In this document: one piece after another, positions 24,394 to 37,130 of the stretch
Numbering within the stretch: the stretch's first letter is position 1
Layout of the letters: each line of letters opens with the position of its first letter
From: Eulemur rufifrons
Lineage: Eukaryota > Chordata > Mammalia > Primates > Lemuridae
Direction: 5' to 3'
Assembly (NCBI RefSeq): GCF_041146395.1
Contig: NC_090999.1
Coordinates: forward strand, 65,167,001 to 65,231,000
Length of the DNA stretch: 64,000 nucleotides
Notes under the pieces: model-generated
What the model saw: the letters and a program-made list of their open reading frames with translations, nothing else
Told to the model about the DNA's origin: nothing
Database searches by the model: none
Translations under genes and position numbers: made by a program

Positions 24394-24408
24394 AAAAAGG
24401 AAGAAGAA

Positions 24409-25630
24409 CAAGGGCATGGTAAGAGGTAGTCACTATGCAGCTAAAATCATGGAGTAACTCAAGCCAGTGAAGAAAAGGCTTTAAATATGATGACGGATGT
24501 ACAAGAGAAATACAAACTATAAACATTACTGTGCAAAGATACTATTTTTCCTAGCGACAAGAAAATTAAAACTGTAAAAGGAAAGACAGAAGGGCTAATG
24601 GCCAAAAAGCAACAAAATATGGTTTACTAAGAAGCATCCTCTTTTACCCTGCCGGGGATGATTACCACGTATCATAGCAACCCTTCATCCACAGGGTACC
24701 CACCCACAGTGACACCCTGTCTCACCCCTGGCAGAAGGACACAGAGGGATGGCATGCAGCTCGGTTTCTCGTTATTGAATTCTTCATGGGAGATAAGCTC
24801 CATCCTCACCCATAAGCCCAGAGGAGGTAATGAAAACTTTTTCCTATTCTGCGGGCCCCAAATTAACCCAATTCCCTTCAAACAACATATGTCGCTATAA
24901 AGTTATATTCATAGAATAAAAAAGTGTTCTACATACATACACAAAATTTCTAAGAAATAGAAACACAACTCCTCAGGTAACAAAAGGAGTGTTTTTATAT
25001 TTTTAAATGATTTTTGATGACAGCTTTCTAAAACGTAACATCCCTTCCCTATATTTGTTTTAAGTATGTAACCCAATGATGATAATTCAAACTTTTGTTA
25101 ATGGCTGGAATGTGATAAGCATCTTTATTTTATTAGTTAATGCTACAATTATGTCTTTGCTTTCTAATTTCTTTCTCTTTTGACACTAGACTATAACTTC
25201 TACTGCTATGGAGCCAGCCTTTAGCAGAAAACCCCTCCTTATAAACTAGTGGTTCTGATCATTTTAAAAAAAGATAATTAAATTTTATACTATCCTAAGT
25301 AAGAATCAATGAGTGATATATGATGTCTAGGAGTAAAAACTTTAGCTTTAGCTGAGAGCTTTTCTTATTAGTGGTCTTATCCAGTTACTTTTGGATTAAA
25401 ACAAAGAATTAAAATTAGCAATAACAACAAAATACAATTTATGAATGAATTTAGTATCTTTCTACTAAGAAATTTAGTAGTATAATTTTCTACTACCACA
25501 AAGGTATTAGGATTAGCATTATTTATCATTTCTTCTAAGGAAGTGAAAAGAACACTCAAGTTCAACTAAATTTCTATTTTTTATGTCTAAAGGCTATAAC
25601 ATCTAAAAATGTTACCATAGAAGGAATATA
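24409..25630. other. no recognised feature
   Basis: Unique sequence. A slightly less AT-rich patch at 24640-24890 has overlapping short frames on both strands and no recognisable product. Confidence 0.4.
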
Positions 25631-26078
25631 CAGGTGACCCTTGAACAATGCAGGGGTTAGGGGTGCTGCTGGCCTCTGCATAGTTGAAAATCTGTGTCTA
25701 ACTTTGGACTCCCCCAAAACTTAATTATTAACAGCCTACTGTTGACCAGAAGCCTTACCAATAAGATAAACAGTTGATTAACACAAATGTTGTACGTTAT
25801 ATGTATTATATTAATATATTATGTTCTTACAATAAAGTAAGTTAGATCAAAGGAAATGTTATTAAGAAAATCATAAGGAAGAGAAAATATATTTACTATT
25901 CATTAAGCGTAAGTGGATTATCATAAAGGTTTTCATCCTTGTCATCTTCACATCGATTAGGCGAAAGAGGAGGGGAAAGAGGAGGGTTGATCTTCCTGTC
26001 TCGGGGGTGGCAGAGGTGGAAGAAAATCCACATACAAGTGGACTGCACAGTTCAAACCTGTGTTGCTCAGGTCAATTG
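25631..26078. mobile_element. Tigger2a-like non-autonomous transposon, near full length
   Basis: It starts CAGGTGACCCTTGAACAATG and ends 'gttgctcaggtcaattg', the inverted terminal repeats of the 'cagttgacccttgaacaac' family. Internal blocks CTACTGTTGACCAGAAGCC, GTTATTAAGAAAATCATAAG and 'cggggggtggcagaggtggaagaaaatcc'-like sequence follow the consensus order. TA precedes the left end. Length near 448 bp matches the non-autonomous form. There is no transposase. Confidence 0.88.
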
Positions 26079-28543
26079 CAAATTTTTAAATACAGTATTA
26101 TTGTGTTAAGCTTATTATAAAGTGATAGCTTCTGAAAGGGCCATATTTCACAGCTCAGACAAAGAGAAGGGCTTAATAGTTAAAACAACCCACTACAGCC
26201 CACTACTGACACCACCCTGGCCTGTCTGCAATGCTGTATCTCCATTTCAACCATTCGTCCACTTAAGCTGACTTCCTTTCTGACTTGGCTATTGGGATTA
26301 GGAGATCCCTCTATTTGCCACTTATTTAAACTTTTAAGCAAAATCCTTCTTTCTATAGAGGAGCACTGGTCTCTTACCTTGGCATTTCTTCTCTGGGTCA
26401 TCCTTTGACTCACTGCCTCTAACCAGAGAGGCCAGCACTTCCAGAACGGCCGCTGGCCACTTTCCCTTCCACACCCATCCAACACACAACACACATACAC
26501 CCTTCCTAGCAACATCCTTATGGCTCCCTCTCTAGACAGCCAGCAGTTGTAAATGCCAACACTGTTGAAGGCTTTACTGATGAATATTCTAGCTTATAGC
26601 CAAAGATAACACTTTGCCATTTATCTTTCCTTTTAACCAGTTAAACAGTATAAGAAAAAAAAAGCTTTGGATTATGAGTGCAATTAAAACCAGTTTTTAA
26701 AATCTAAAGTCATTTAAGATAGTCAAAATAGTAACCAAAAAAAAAAAAAATTGAACTAAAGTCTAAAAATAATGTCATTTGCTCTCCACCATCCTAGTAA
26801 GTTTCAATGGAAATTCAGAAATGAGAGATAAAATGATTTGGATTTTTTCCTAATTTAAATCTGATCAAAACACTAGGATCATTCCAGATTCTCTTTCACT
26901 ATTTTTGCATCTTCAAATTAGGCATGCAATGGAAATGAGCTCGGGCAGGAAGCCTCAGGCACATGAGACTGAAAATCAATAGCCGGAGAAATGCATTCTG
27001 TGTGAAAGGACAATACCTCTTATACCCTGAGTGCTAACTCTCAGCTACTCTTTTTGCAGGTTTATCACAGGATACATAGATAATATCTAGGGAAATTCTC
27101 CCAGTAAGAAATTAGGAAATGTTACCAGATATTGGGGGGAAAATGAACTCTAGAAACTGGGTAAGTCTGAACCCAGAAAGTGAGTCTCAATCAGTGTAGC
27201 TTCAGTAACGAGGGCTATGGCTAAATTCTGTTCCTTTGTTTTGTTCTTTTGACAAATATTCCGGCATGGCAGAGGAGTGAAGGAAAAAGAGTCTTTGGCT
27301 TCATTCTTTATTTATATTCCAATGTTTGTGTGGAGTTTGCCAAAGGGAAACAAACACATGTAACTAATCAGATACCGGAACACATGTCAGCATCTCCTTT
27401 GTGTCTGATTGGCTCAGCTGCCTAATCTATCTGCTAAGGATCCCAAAGACAGGAACTTGGTCCCAAATAGACTTTCCTTTCCAGACAGAATACACACTTC
27501 ACTTCCCTCTTCCTGACCAGTCATCTCATAAAGGAGAGAAAGGCACAGAGTAGGGATATGGTCATGTGGTCTTGTAAATTCACCATTTCCACTGAGGAGA
27601 AAAAAAGAAAACACAGCCACTTTCCTTAACAATAGCAGTAATAATTATATACATACAAGAAATTCAATGAACCCAGACTGAATCCTTGCCAGCTCAAGTA
27701 ACAGGCCCAGCAGGCCAAACACACAATAAACTGAGCCCAAGACAGCAGGCTCAAGACTCTGGTCATGACATTTTTCCATCTGACCCTCAGATCTGAATGT
27801 GTTGACACGGGTGGAGATTGAAATGAAAGAAAATGCTCCCAATATTAAAGTTTGCACAGAAGTTTGAAAACCTCAGTGTAATGGCAATGAAAAATATGTC
27901 CTTAAATCTGCTCTGTGGTGCTCTGAGGGGTGATCAAGAAGCAGTGAGCCAGAATGTCTGTCCATAAAAAGGAAATGGAGCTCTTCTTTGCTGGGAATGT
28001 CTGCAGGATTCTGAAGCCTCATTAGGAGTAGCCTTTGTCTTTAAGGTTTGTTTCTTTTTTTCCAAAGAGAATGAGTAATTACAGGCCTTTGAATTATCTG
28101 CGCTCATCTTTCTAAAACCAAAGGTCTTTATTATACTTCTAAAATACATTAAGAAACTATATTTTTATCTCTTGTCTCTGAAAATCATGCCCAAAAGAAA
28201 TGCTCAATAATGATGAAAAAAATTACTTTTTCATAAAATACATTTCATAAAATACCATTTTATTTACTGATAATCTAATATTATACGAATGATAAGAAAC
28301 CGTGGTGGGGGGGTTGGTGGTTGAAATGCTGTTGTTTTGCTGCATTGGTGATGTGTTGTGCTCATCTTGTCACGTTGTCACTCAGACAGGAACAGATATT
28401 TGACACACTGTTTCCTCCCTCAATGTTGAACTAAGTACAACATACCTAGGGCTTACCTGTTTCTTACTCAGAGAAGGCCCCCAGGGTTTAGGGTAGTACA
28501 ATCAAAAGTGCAGTGTTCTCATGTAGCAATACAAATTGTTATT
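26079..28543. other. no recognised feature
   Basis: AT-rich DNA with a few higher-GC patches (26200-26540). A14 lies near 26738-26751 and a G-rich patch at 28301-28322. No gene or repeat family is identified. Confidence 0.4.
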
Positions 28544-28654
28544 GTTTTTTTTAATTTTTATTTCTTAGAGATGGGGTCTTGCTATGTTGCCTAGGCTGGT
28601 CTAGAACTCCAAGCCTCAAGCAATCCTCCAGCCTCTGAACCACTGTGCCCAACC
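28544..28654 (-). mobile_element. FLAM / free left Alu monomer, antisense
   Basis: After a T-rich head, GAGATGGGGTCTTGCTATG, TTGCCTAGGCTGGTCTAGAA and 'caagcaatcctccagcctctg' ending 'accactgtgcccaacc' are the reverse complement of the 7SL-derived Alu left arm. Only one arm is present, about 110 bp. Confidence 0.85.
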
Positions 28655-28714
28655 ATTATGAAGTTTTTATGTCAACAGAAACCTGAGGCCAAGGAACCAT
28701 CTCAAGCTTTGAAC

Positions 28715-28825
28715 ATACTTCCACCAGATGTTGAATCCCTTGGTATTATTTTCCTCATTTGTGAAATAAAGTAGAATGTGATGGACTATAAGGCCCATTT
28801 CAGCTATAAAATTCTAACATCCAAC
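28715..28825 (-). mobile_element. MIR-like SINE fragment, antisense
   Basis: TTTTCCTCATTTGTGAAATA followed by 'gatggactataaggcccatttcagctataaaattct' matches the reverse complement of an old MIR/MIR3-type SINE. Confidence 0.5.
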
Positions 28826-29989
28826 ATAATGAACAAGAGAGCTGCTACTACATTTACGTTCTAATTAGGAATTTTTTGGCTTAAATAAGTTAACTTCCTT
28901 AAAATGAAATTTTACAGGATCCTAAGTAAAACCCAAAAAACTGGGGCTCTGTATAATTATGGCAAACTAGTTAATCCTATAACTAAAACTTTGTGGAAAC
29001 TGCTTAAAATTCCTACATGGACTAATTTTTAAAATAAGTGAAACAATAAAGAAAGCCAACTAGAATATCAGAAAAAATAATTTTATTATATACCTTCCAT
29101 AATATTAAATGTAAAAACAATCTTTAAAAAAACTGAAAATTGTGACAGCAGATAGATTTTATGATAATTTTATCATAAAGAAAGAGAAGTTTTCAATATA
29201 TAAAGAAAAATTGGTTAAAGAGTGAATATGATGAATTGTATGACTCATGGTAAGATCACAATTTAGGCACCATGGTATAAACCTGTATAATTTTCTAATA
29301 AATATGAACAGAAACAAAATAGATGACATTAAGAATGTAAACACACCAATAATTACTAGTGAAATCATATTTTCCTTTAAGCCTTTGCTATACAGAAAAA
29401 AAATTAGGTATTTAGAGTTCTCAGATCGTGCAGTGTATATAGAAGAATGATTAGAAAAATAAGAAAAAAATCGCATGACTAGAATAAGAAGACAGGTGAG
29501 GAGGTGTTGAACTGAAATTAAAACACATTGCAGAGGTACATGTTATAAGGAGGGAAAGGCAGGAAACAGCATATGATTTGTGGAAAATCAGGCTGGGTGC
29601 ATTCCTATATTCTAAGATAGATTTTTGGCAAGATTGTTGGACTCTCATTTACCTAATCTCTTTGACTATAAAAAATTCCTTTAAATGTACATTAATCATT
29701 TGAAAGCAATTAGAACATGATTGTCCTGCTTTATAATGGCTAATAAAAGAGGGAAACTTAAGGTGGAAAAAGTTATTTTTTGCACCCTGACACCTTAACC
29801 CTTAAAAATGTTTAATTTTCAGCCCCCAAATGGAGCCTGTAACAAAGACAAAAAGACTGGCAATCAAGTTTAGGATTTTAATCATAATCTAAGATAGCAA
29901 CCTACAAACAAGATGGATTGAAATCATTAAATTACACAGACCTCAAAGCTATGGAAGGAGGTCTCTACTGCACAATGACTGACTGGGGT
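28826..29989. other. no recognised feature
   Basis: AT-rich sequence. Overlapping Phe/Ser/Ile-rich frames on the minus strand at 29159-29648 reflect base composition. Confidence 0.4.
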
Positions 29990-30562
29990 AGGCAGAATTC
30001 TAAGATGGCCCCAGCATTCCTGCCCCCTAGTGTTCACACTCTGTATAATCCCATTGCCTTGAGCGTGGGAGAGACCTCTGACTACATAGGATAGTCATTC
30101 CCTTAATTAGGTTTCACTGGATGACAAAGATAATGGGATAGTCATTCCCTTGATTACATAACATTATATGCACACTGGAGAGAGTTTTCGTCTGCTGGCT
30201 TTGAAGACATAGACTGCCATATTGTGAGCTGGCCACATAGCTAGAACCTGCAGTGGCGCTAAGAGGTAAGAGCAACCCCTGGCCAACAGCCAACAAGAAA
30301 ATAAGGACCTCAGTTCTACAACCACAAGGAACTGAATTCTGCCGATGACGTGAATGAGCATGAAAGTGGACCATGAGCTCCAGATGAGAACCACAGTGTG
30401 GTGGCCACTTTGATCACAGCATGGTGAGATTTTGAGCAACCAACTCAGAGAAGAGGAGAAACTGACTCTAGACCCAGGAAAACTGTGAGATAAGAAATTT
30501 GTGTCGTCTGAAGTTGCTAAATTGGTGGTAATTTGTTACATGGCAAGAATAGACTAATGACC
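29990..30562 (+). mobile_element. solitary LTR-like repeat, sense, family uncertain
   Basis: It begins near 'ggcagaattctaagatggcccc' and ends 'ctgtgagataagaaatttgtgtcgtctg' plus GGTGGTAATTTGTTACATGG and 'aatagactaatga', which is the kind of 3' end that closes MaLR/ERVL-like LTRs. GGATAGTCATTCCCTTAATTA near 30090 is repeated as GGATAGTCATTCCCTTGATTA near 30137, a small internal duplication. Confidence 0.6.
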
Positions 30563-32034
30563 AACACTTAGTTCTTGCTCTGCATGACACATTTCAGGAC
30601 CAACAAACTCACCTCTTAGGTGCATGATCTGAACTGCAAAGTGAGTTAGACATATTCTGAATCTAATGGCCAAACCACTTTGGAAAACTGTTTGGGTTTC
30701 AATCATACTACATATGCATTACAGACTTGCACAGATAAGTAAGTTTCAATTTAAGTAATAATCTCTGTTCTCTATTTACCTTAATTCAAACCAATCTTGC
30801 TCCAGACACTACTTGCCTAACATGTTATATTCTATGGTATTTTAAAAAAATTCTTATCTGCTTTCTTCACAGCCACCCTGATAATGGTTCTGAAGATAGA
30901 AAACAAAGAGAAGGAGGTTAAATGACTCATTGAAGAACACATTCCTATTAGGTGCTAACTTGAGAAATCTGGGCTTATGCCAAAATCTGTACATTTACTG
31001 TAAATGTTTTTATCTCCTACTGTAATTAACGATAAATATTTGTACAAAACATAAAGGTTTTTATATCCATGTCACCAATCAACTAAAGCCACAAACCAAT
31101 TTTAAAGCTAAATATTTCAGCATACTGACTTGGCAATAAAATATAATTTCTCCAATATCTGATATATTAGTGAAACTTTATTAATTCAGATTTTCTTATG
31201 TATTCATGGCTGGTCTTATGAATAGACAGAACAGTCAAGATTGCTGGGAAGTATGATTTGGGGAGTGACTACAAGCTTAAACCCAAAGCTCACAACACCT
31301 TCATAAGGTGCCTGGTATTCCTATCATAAGTTACTCTGTACCTCTAATACTTTTATGAAGTAGCTATGTGAAAATTATAAATAGTTAAAAAACAAACACA
31401 TATAAATAAATGACAAATAACTCATTTGGGTTAAAATTATCTTAAGAAATACTATGGAAATCCAAATATATTATAAAGTAGGTGTTAGGTATTAGAATAT
31501 ATTAACCAGTTGACCAGCAGAAGGTTTCTTAGAGAATGGGACATAAAATAGCTAAGCCTTAACAGAAGAGGATGCTGCTATAAGAGATCCTGAAAAGCTA
31601 AGAAACAGAATCAAAGCACTGGATCCCAAAACACCCTAAAGATAAACTGAATACTTCGTAAATTTACTTGCACTGACCGTAAATATAGATAAGATATTGA
31701 AAACCAATTTTCTAGTTTATATTATTCTACCAAAGGAATTCAACTGCCCTAAAGTCCCATATAGAAAACTAAGGAATAGAAAACTTTAGCAACTTACCCA
31801 TGGTCAGTGACATAAAAGAGGCTACAGGAAGTGGTATGAGATTTTCATGTAATCTATTTTGTAAAACAAGAGAAAACCAATACCATAAGAAATACTGAAA
31901 GACTGAAACTAGAAATACTTAAAAAGTTTAAGATTTCTAGTTATAGGTAAGTAGACAACTTACAAACAAAGCCACATACAGTTATGGCCTAGATCAGCTT
32001 CTCAATTTTGAAATCAAAATATGACTATATAGAG
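30563..32034. other. no recognised feature
   Basis: AT-rich unique DNA. Confidence 0.4.
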
Positions 32035-32244
32035 CAGGGATCAGCAAACTACGGCTCATGGGCCAGTTTAGCTAGGCCATCTGTTTTTACAAATAAAGTT
32101 TTATTGAAACACAGCTATGCTCATTCCTTATGTGTTGTTTATGGCTTTTTTCCCACCACAATGGCAATGCTGAGTAGTCATGACAGAAATTTCAAAGCCT
32201 AAAATATTTACTGGCTCTTTACAAAAAACATGTGCCAACCCCTG
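32035..32244 (-). mobile_element. hAT-Charlie type non-autonomous transposon
   Basis: The left end CAGGGATCAGCAAACTACGG and the right end 'catgtgccaacccctg' are inverted repeats of the 'caggggtcggcaaact' type. The interior 'ttttattgaaacacagctatgctcatt' and 'aaatatttactggctctttac' match a common MER family (MER33-like by my recollection). An 8-bp duplication is not visible, as expected for an old copy. Confidence 0.8.
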
Positions 32245-33286
32245 TTCTAGTTCATCAAAAACTGGTATTTAGCCCAATCCTACATCTACTATACCTATAG
32301 CATCTAGAACAAATTATACATGCCCATTTAAAGAAAGCCCTTGGTTATATAAATAAATGGAATTGATATTAAGTGGATATTACCAAAATGTTATATATTG
32401 AGCCTGGCAGTTGATTCTATAAACACAAACCCACACAATATGAATTGTGACAACATGTTGCTCTTTTTGTAAACATTTTTAAAATGTTAAACGTGTTCCA
32501 TTGGTATTTTTCATCCTTACATATCATTCATTTATTACAAAGCTCATCTTGAGATTTTTGTCACAAAACATTTTTTGATGGATTTTACTTTTCTACCGGT
32601 CTTTGTGTATTGTAGCTTTGTAAAAATTATGCAAACCACTGTGTACAAATTAATTATAGGGCCTGGCTGAGATGGAAAATATGATAAAGATGGAAATAAA
32701 AAAGGCTGTGATAGTTTTTTAAATTATAGGATATGTTTTCCAATACATAGTAAATACAGTGTGTTTTAAGAAGGACACCATTGTTAAGAAGCCAGGAAAA
32801 AAAAATAACACCAAGAAATATCAAGCCTAGTCCTAGCCTCTTCCAAAAGGCAATTCAGTTAAATAGCATATGGAATTTTAGATAAATGTTTAAACTCAAA
32901 AGCAAATTTAGTCAAAATGACTGATTCCTTTATGTTTCTGATAAGCATTTGTCCACATCCTTGAAAAGATTATTTTTTGTTAACGTTGTTTTTAGGAAAC
33001 CATTCTACTCTACAACAATGTAAAAATAAAATGACACCATGTCTAGAGAAGAATTAAAATTACCTGATTTTTATAAAAGGCTGTCAACTCTATAAAAGAC
33101 TGTGTATTCCTCTAGTATAAAAAATATAAACCACAATATCATGTCTCCAAATATGCCTTTGGAGAGATCAACTATTTTCTTCAAATTGCAATTACCCAAA
33201 GCTCAGATAAAATATTTGGCATTTTTAATACTTGAGAGATTGATGAGGCTGTGTTAATAGTTTCTCTAGGTTCCCTAAGCTCTTTC
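32245..33286. other. no recognised feature
   Basis: AT-rich unique DNA. Confidence 0.4.
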
Positions 33287-34325
33287 CATTCATTCATTCT
33301 TACACCCAAACATTATACACCTTCTGATGACCTACTATCTGCCTGGTACATTAGCTGTTCTATCACTATGTATGTAGCTCACCAGTAACAGAATGCCATA
33401 TTCTGTTTCCAACAAGCATTTTTGAAATGCCCATAATAAACACTTTATGTACTGTGCTAGGTTCTAAAGGATAAAGAGATAACTAAGACAGAACAATGGT
33501 TCTAAAAAGTGAGTGTGCACCAGTTATATCTTGAGATTTCATACATATACAAAGGCTTACATCCAGACCCATTAGATTAGAATTTCCAAGAAGTAACTTT
33601 GAATTTTTGCAAGTTCCACTTCTGATTCTGAAGCACATTGAAGTTTGAGAGTCATTTGTCTGGAAGACAAATATACAGTATAGAGATTAGGAAAGTGCCA
33701 TGAATAAAACAGAAATACAAAGAAGGAAGCATCAGTTTCTACCTGGAGAATTCAGAGATTGTCTGTGAAGTGATAACCTTGAAGCTGAGTTTTAACAAAT
33801 AAAAAATTCACCAAGTAGATAAGCAGGCAGAGGTAACTCGTGCAAAAGAAGCAATCTACATGGAAATAAATGAAGGCATGAGAATGGCGTGGTCTGTTTG
33901 GGGAATTGCAAGTAGGTGGTTGTGGATAAAGGTCATACATGCAGAAATCTCAGGAGAAGAAGCTGGAAAGGTAAGCAAGAGAAGCCAGATCATGAAGGGC
34001 ATTGTATGTGCTGCTGGAAATTTTGATTCTATCTTGTGGGCCATAAGGAGTTACTAAAGTTTTGTAATCAAGGAAGTAACATGATCAAATTGCAAATAGT
34101 GAATAAGAATCAGATGTCAGCAGGGAGATATGTTATCCTGGGGGAAAAATGATGAGAACTTGACCTAAAATGCTGGTGTTAGGGGAGAAAAGGAATGGCA
34201 GTTAGAATAGATCTTTAGGGAGTAGAACTAACTTGTCCTGGTGAGAAAGAAATTGTGGAGAGAGGAGGAAGAAAATTACTAGTTTCTAATTTGAGGAATT
34301 GACTAGACTATGCATTTATTGGAAA
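33287..34325 (-). mobile_element. L2 LINE, antisense, 3' segment of a split copy
   Basis: Starts with the antisense L2 tail (ATTCATTCATTCTTACACCC), then 'gtgctaggttctaaaggataaagagataactaag'. After the MER5A insertion it continues 'ctggaagacaaatatac', 'cttgaagctgagttttaac', 'agccagatcatgaagggcattgtatg', 'aggaagtaacatgatcaaat'. This is the expected order of an antisense L2. The same copy resumes at 36839. Confidence 0.75.
33494..33658 (+). mobile_element. MER5A-like hAT transposon inside L2
   Basis: CAATGGTTCTAAAAAGTGAG at the left and 'gaagtttgagagtcatttg' at the right are the MER5A inverted termini ('cagtggttctcaaagtg ... ctaaagtttgagaaccactg'). The interior includes 'ccagacccattagattagaat' and 'tctgattctgaagcac'. 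The L2 sequence on the two sides is continuous without it. Confidence 0.8.
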
Positions 34326-34455
34326 TAATAATAGCTAATATTTATATTAATAGTACATTTGCCATGTTCTAGGCACTGTCCTATGAGTTTTGTTCATTCA
34401 ATCCTCATTAAATATGAAGAAATAGGTATTGTGCCCATTTTAAATACCATGAGGC
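34326..34455 (+). mobile_element. MIR SINE, sense, 5' half (split by L1)
   Basis: 'catttgccatgttctaggcactgtcctatgag', 'catteaatcctcattaaat'-type sequence and 'ggtattgtgcccattttaaatac' follow the MIR 5' half. The missing 3' half continues at 36719 on the other side of the L1. Confidence 0.8.
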
Positions 34456-36718
34456 TATATATGTTAGCATATGTTGAACATCATATGTTATGATGAAAAA
34501 TGGAAAGCTTTTCTCCTCTAAGATCAGGAACAAGACAAAGATGCTCATTCTTACCACTTCTATTCAATATACCACTGGAAGTTCTAGCCAGAGAAATTAG
34601 ACAAGAAAAAGAAATAAAAGGAATCCAAATAGGAAAGGAAGAAGTGAAATTGTCTCTGTTTGCTGATGCCATGATCTTATGATAGAAAACCCTAGAAACT
34701 CCACCAAAAAACTGTTAGAAGTGATAAACAAATTCAGTAAAATTATAGGGTACAAAATCAGCACACAAAACCCAGTAGTGTTTCTTTATGCTAACAACAA
34801 ACTACCTGAAAAAGAAATTAAGAAATCAATCTCATTCATTATAGCATAAAAAATAAATAAAATACTTAGGAGTAAATTTACCCAAGTAAGTGAAAGATCT
34901 GTATACTAAAAACAATAAAACCTTGATGAAAGAAATTGTAGATGACACAGATAAATGGAAAGATATTCCATATTCATGGATTAGAAGTTGTTAAAATGTC
35001 CATACTACCCAAAGTGATCTGCAGATTCAATGCAATCCCTGTGAAAATTCCAATGTCATCTTTTATGAATATGAAAAAAAAATCCTAAGATTTGTATGGA
35101 ACCACAAAAGATCTCAAATAGCCAAAGCAATCTTGAGCAAAAAGAACAAAGCTAGAGGCATCACATTACTTCAAAATCTATTAAAAAAAACAACAACAAC
35201 ATGGTACTGGCATAAAAATAGACACACTGACCAGTGGTACAGAATAGAGAGCCCAGAAATAAACCCACATATTAATGCCAACTAATTTTCAACAAAGATC
35301 TCAAGAACACAAAATGGAGAAAGGACAGTCTCCTCAATAAATGGTGTTAAGAAAATTGGATATCTACAAGCAGAAAAATGAAATTAGACCCTCATCTCAC
35401 ACCACATATAAAAATAAGCTCAAAATGGATTAAAGACTTAAATGTATGACCTGAAACTATAAAAATACTTGAAGAAAATAAAGGGAAACTGCTCCACAAC
35501 ATTGGTCTGGGCAACAATTTCTTGGATATGATCCCAAAACACAGCAGCAAAAGCAAAAATAAACAAATGGGATTGCATCAAACTAAAAAGCTTCTACACT
35601 ACAAATAAAACAATTGACAGAGTGAAAAGACAACCAACAGAGTGGGAGAAAATATTTGTAAATCATATATCTGATAAACAGCTAATACTCAAAATGTATA
35701 AGGAATTCAAACAATTCAATAGCAAGAAAACAAATAATCAAAAAAGGGCAAAAGATCTAAACAGATACTTCTCAAAAGAAGACATACAAATTGCCAATAG
35801 ATATATGAAAAAATGTTCATCACCAATCATCAGAGAAATGTAAATTAAAACCACAATGAGATATCCTTTCACACCTGTTAGTATGGCTACTATCAAAAAG
35901 ATAAAAGATAACAAGTGTTAGCAAGGGTTTGGAGAAAAGGGAACTCTTGTGCACTGTTGGTGGGAATGTAAATTAGTACAGCCATTATGGAAAACAGTAT
36001 GGCAGTTCCTCAGAAAACTAAAAATAGAATTACCATATGATCCAGCAATCCCACTTCAGGGCATATATCCAAAGGAATTAAAATCAGTATGCTGAAAAGA
36101 TACCTGCATTCCCATGTCCATTGCAACACTATTCACAATAGCTAAGATATGGAAGCAACCTAGGTGTCCCTCATAAGATAAATGGATACAGAAAATATGA
36201 TATAGTATATATACACAATGGAATACTATTTGGTCATAAAAGGGAGGAAATACTGTCATTTGTAACAACATGGATGAATCTGGAGGATGTTATACTAAGT
36301 GAAATAAGCCAAGCACAAAGAAACAAATACCACATGATCTCACTTATATGTGGAATCTAAAAAATTTGAACTCACAGAAGTAGAGTGTAGAATGGTGGTT
36401 ACCAGAAGCTTGGGGAGAGGGGCATGGAAAGAGGGAGATGTTGGTCAAAGAAAACAAAGTTTCAGTTAGAAAGAACAGGCTTTAGTGATCTATTGCACAA
36501 AATGGTGACCATAGTAAATAATAACTCATGTATACTTCAAAATTGCTAAAAGAGATTTTTAAATGTTTTCACCATACACACAAAAAAATAAGCATGTGAG
36601 GTGGAATGGATTTGTTAATTTGTCTGATTTAATCATTCTACATTGTAAACATATACCAAAACATCACACTGGACCCCATAAATACATACAATTATTATTG
36701 ACAATTAGAAATAAAAGA
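34456..36718 (+). mobile_element. L1 LINE (older, L1MA/L1PB-like), sense, 5'-truncated
   Basis: This 2.2-kb copy starts in the ORF2 reverse-transcriptase region ('ctaagatcaggaacaagacaaagatg') and runs through the ORF2 C-terminal region ('gcacactgttggtgggaatgtaaa'-type block near 35950, 'gcaatcccacttcagggcatatatcc' near 36046) to a 3' UTR ending 'attgacaattagaaataaa'. The catalytic FADD of reverse transcriptase reads FADA (Ala for the second Asp) at about 34662-34675, and several stops interrupt the frame, so it is inactive. It is inserted in a MIR. Confidence 0.92.
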
Positions 36719-36838
36719 CAAGATCAAGACACTGAGGCATGGAAAGGTTGAGTAATTTGTCCAAGTTCACAAGCTAAAAAGTGACAAAATCAGGATTTGA
36801 ACCCAGGCAGTCTGGTTTCACAGCTTGTGCTCTACATA
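36719..36838 (+). mobile_element. MIR SINE, sense, 3' half (split by L1)
   Basis: CACTGAGGCATGGAAAGGTT, 'tttgtccaagttcacaagctaaaaagtg', 'atttgaacccaggcagtctgg' and GCTTGTGCTCTACAT complete the MIR begun at 34326. Confidence 0.85.
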
Positions 36839-37130
36839 GAGAAATGGAGACGCGTAGAATTTAAGAATTAGAGTTGGTTTTGTAGGAAAGACACCATAAT
36901 CCATTTGGGAGATGTTAATTTTGAGACACCTGTTGGGATGCCAAGTAGGCAGTGGAGAATGTAGATCTGGAGATAAGTAGAACAGTCTGCTCCAGGCATG
37001 TGGAACTGGAATATAGTGTCATATATAGGTAGTTTGCCACTACTGGTATAAAGGAGATATGTAGGAAGAACATGTGCAATGAGAAGAGAGGTAGGCTAAG
37101 AATAACATTAATAATATTTTAGAGGGAGAT
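36839..37130 (-). mobile_element. L2 LINE, antisense, 5' segment of the split copy
   Basis: 'gttggttttgtaggaaagacacc', 'ttaattttgagacacctgttgggatgccaagtaggcagtgg' and 'gtagatctggagataag' continue the antisense L2 exactly where 34325 leaves off ('agttttggacatgttgagtttgaggtgcctgtgggacatccaagtgg' in the family). Confidence 0.72.

Noticed and set aside
24113..24526. 137-codon minus-strand frame
   Set aside because: It overlaps the antisense side of the young L1 and its flank. It has no motif and its Leu/Ser/Phe-rich composition is expected from antisense L1.
34500..34682. 60-codon frame with reverse-transcriptase similarity as a functional gene
   Set aside because: It is L1 ORF2 with FADD changed to FADA and a stop directly after. 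It is a dead fragment.
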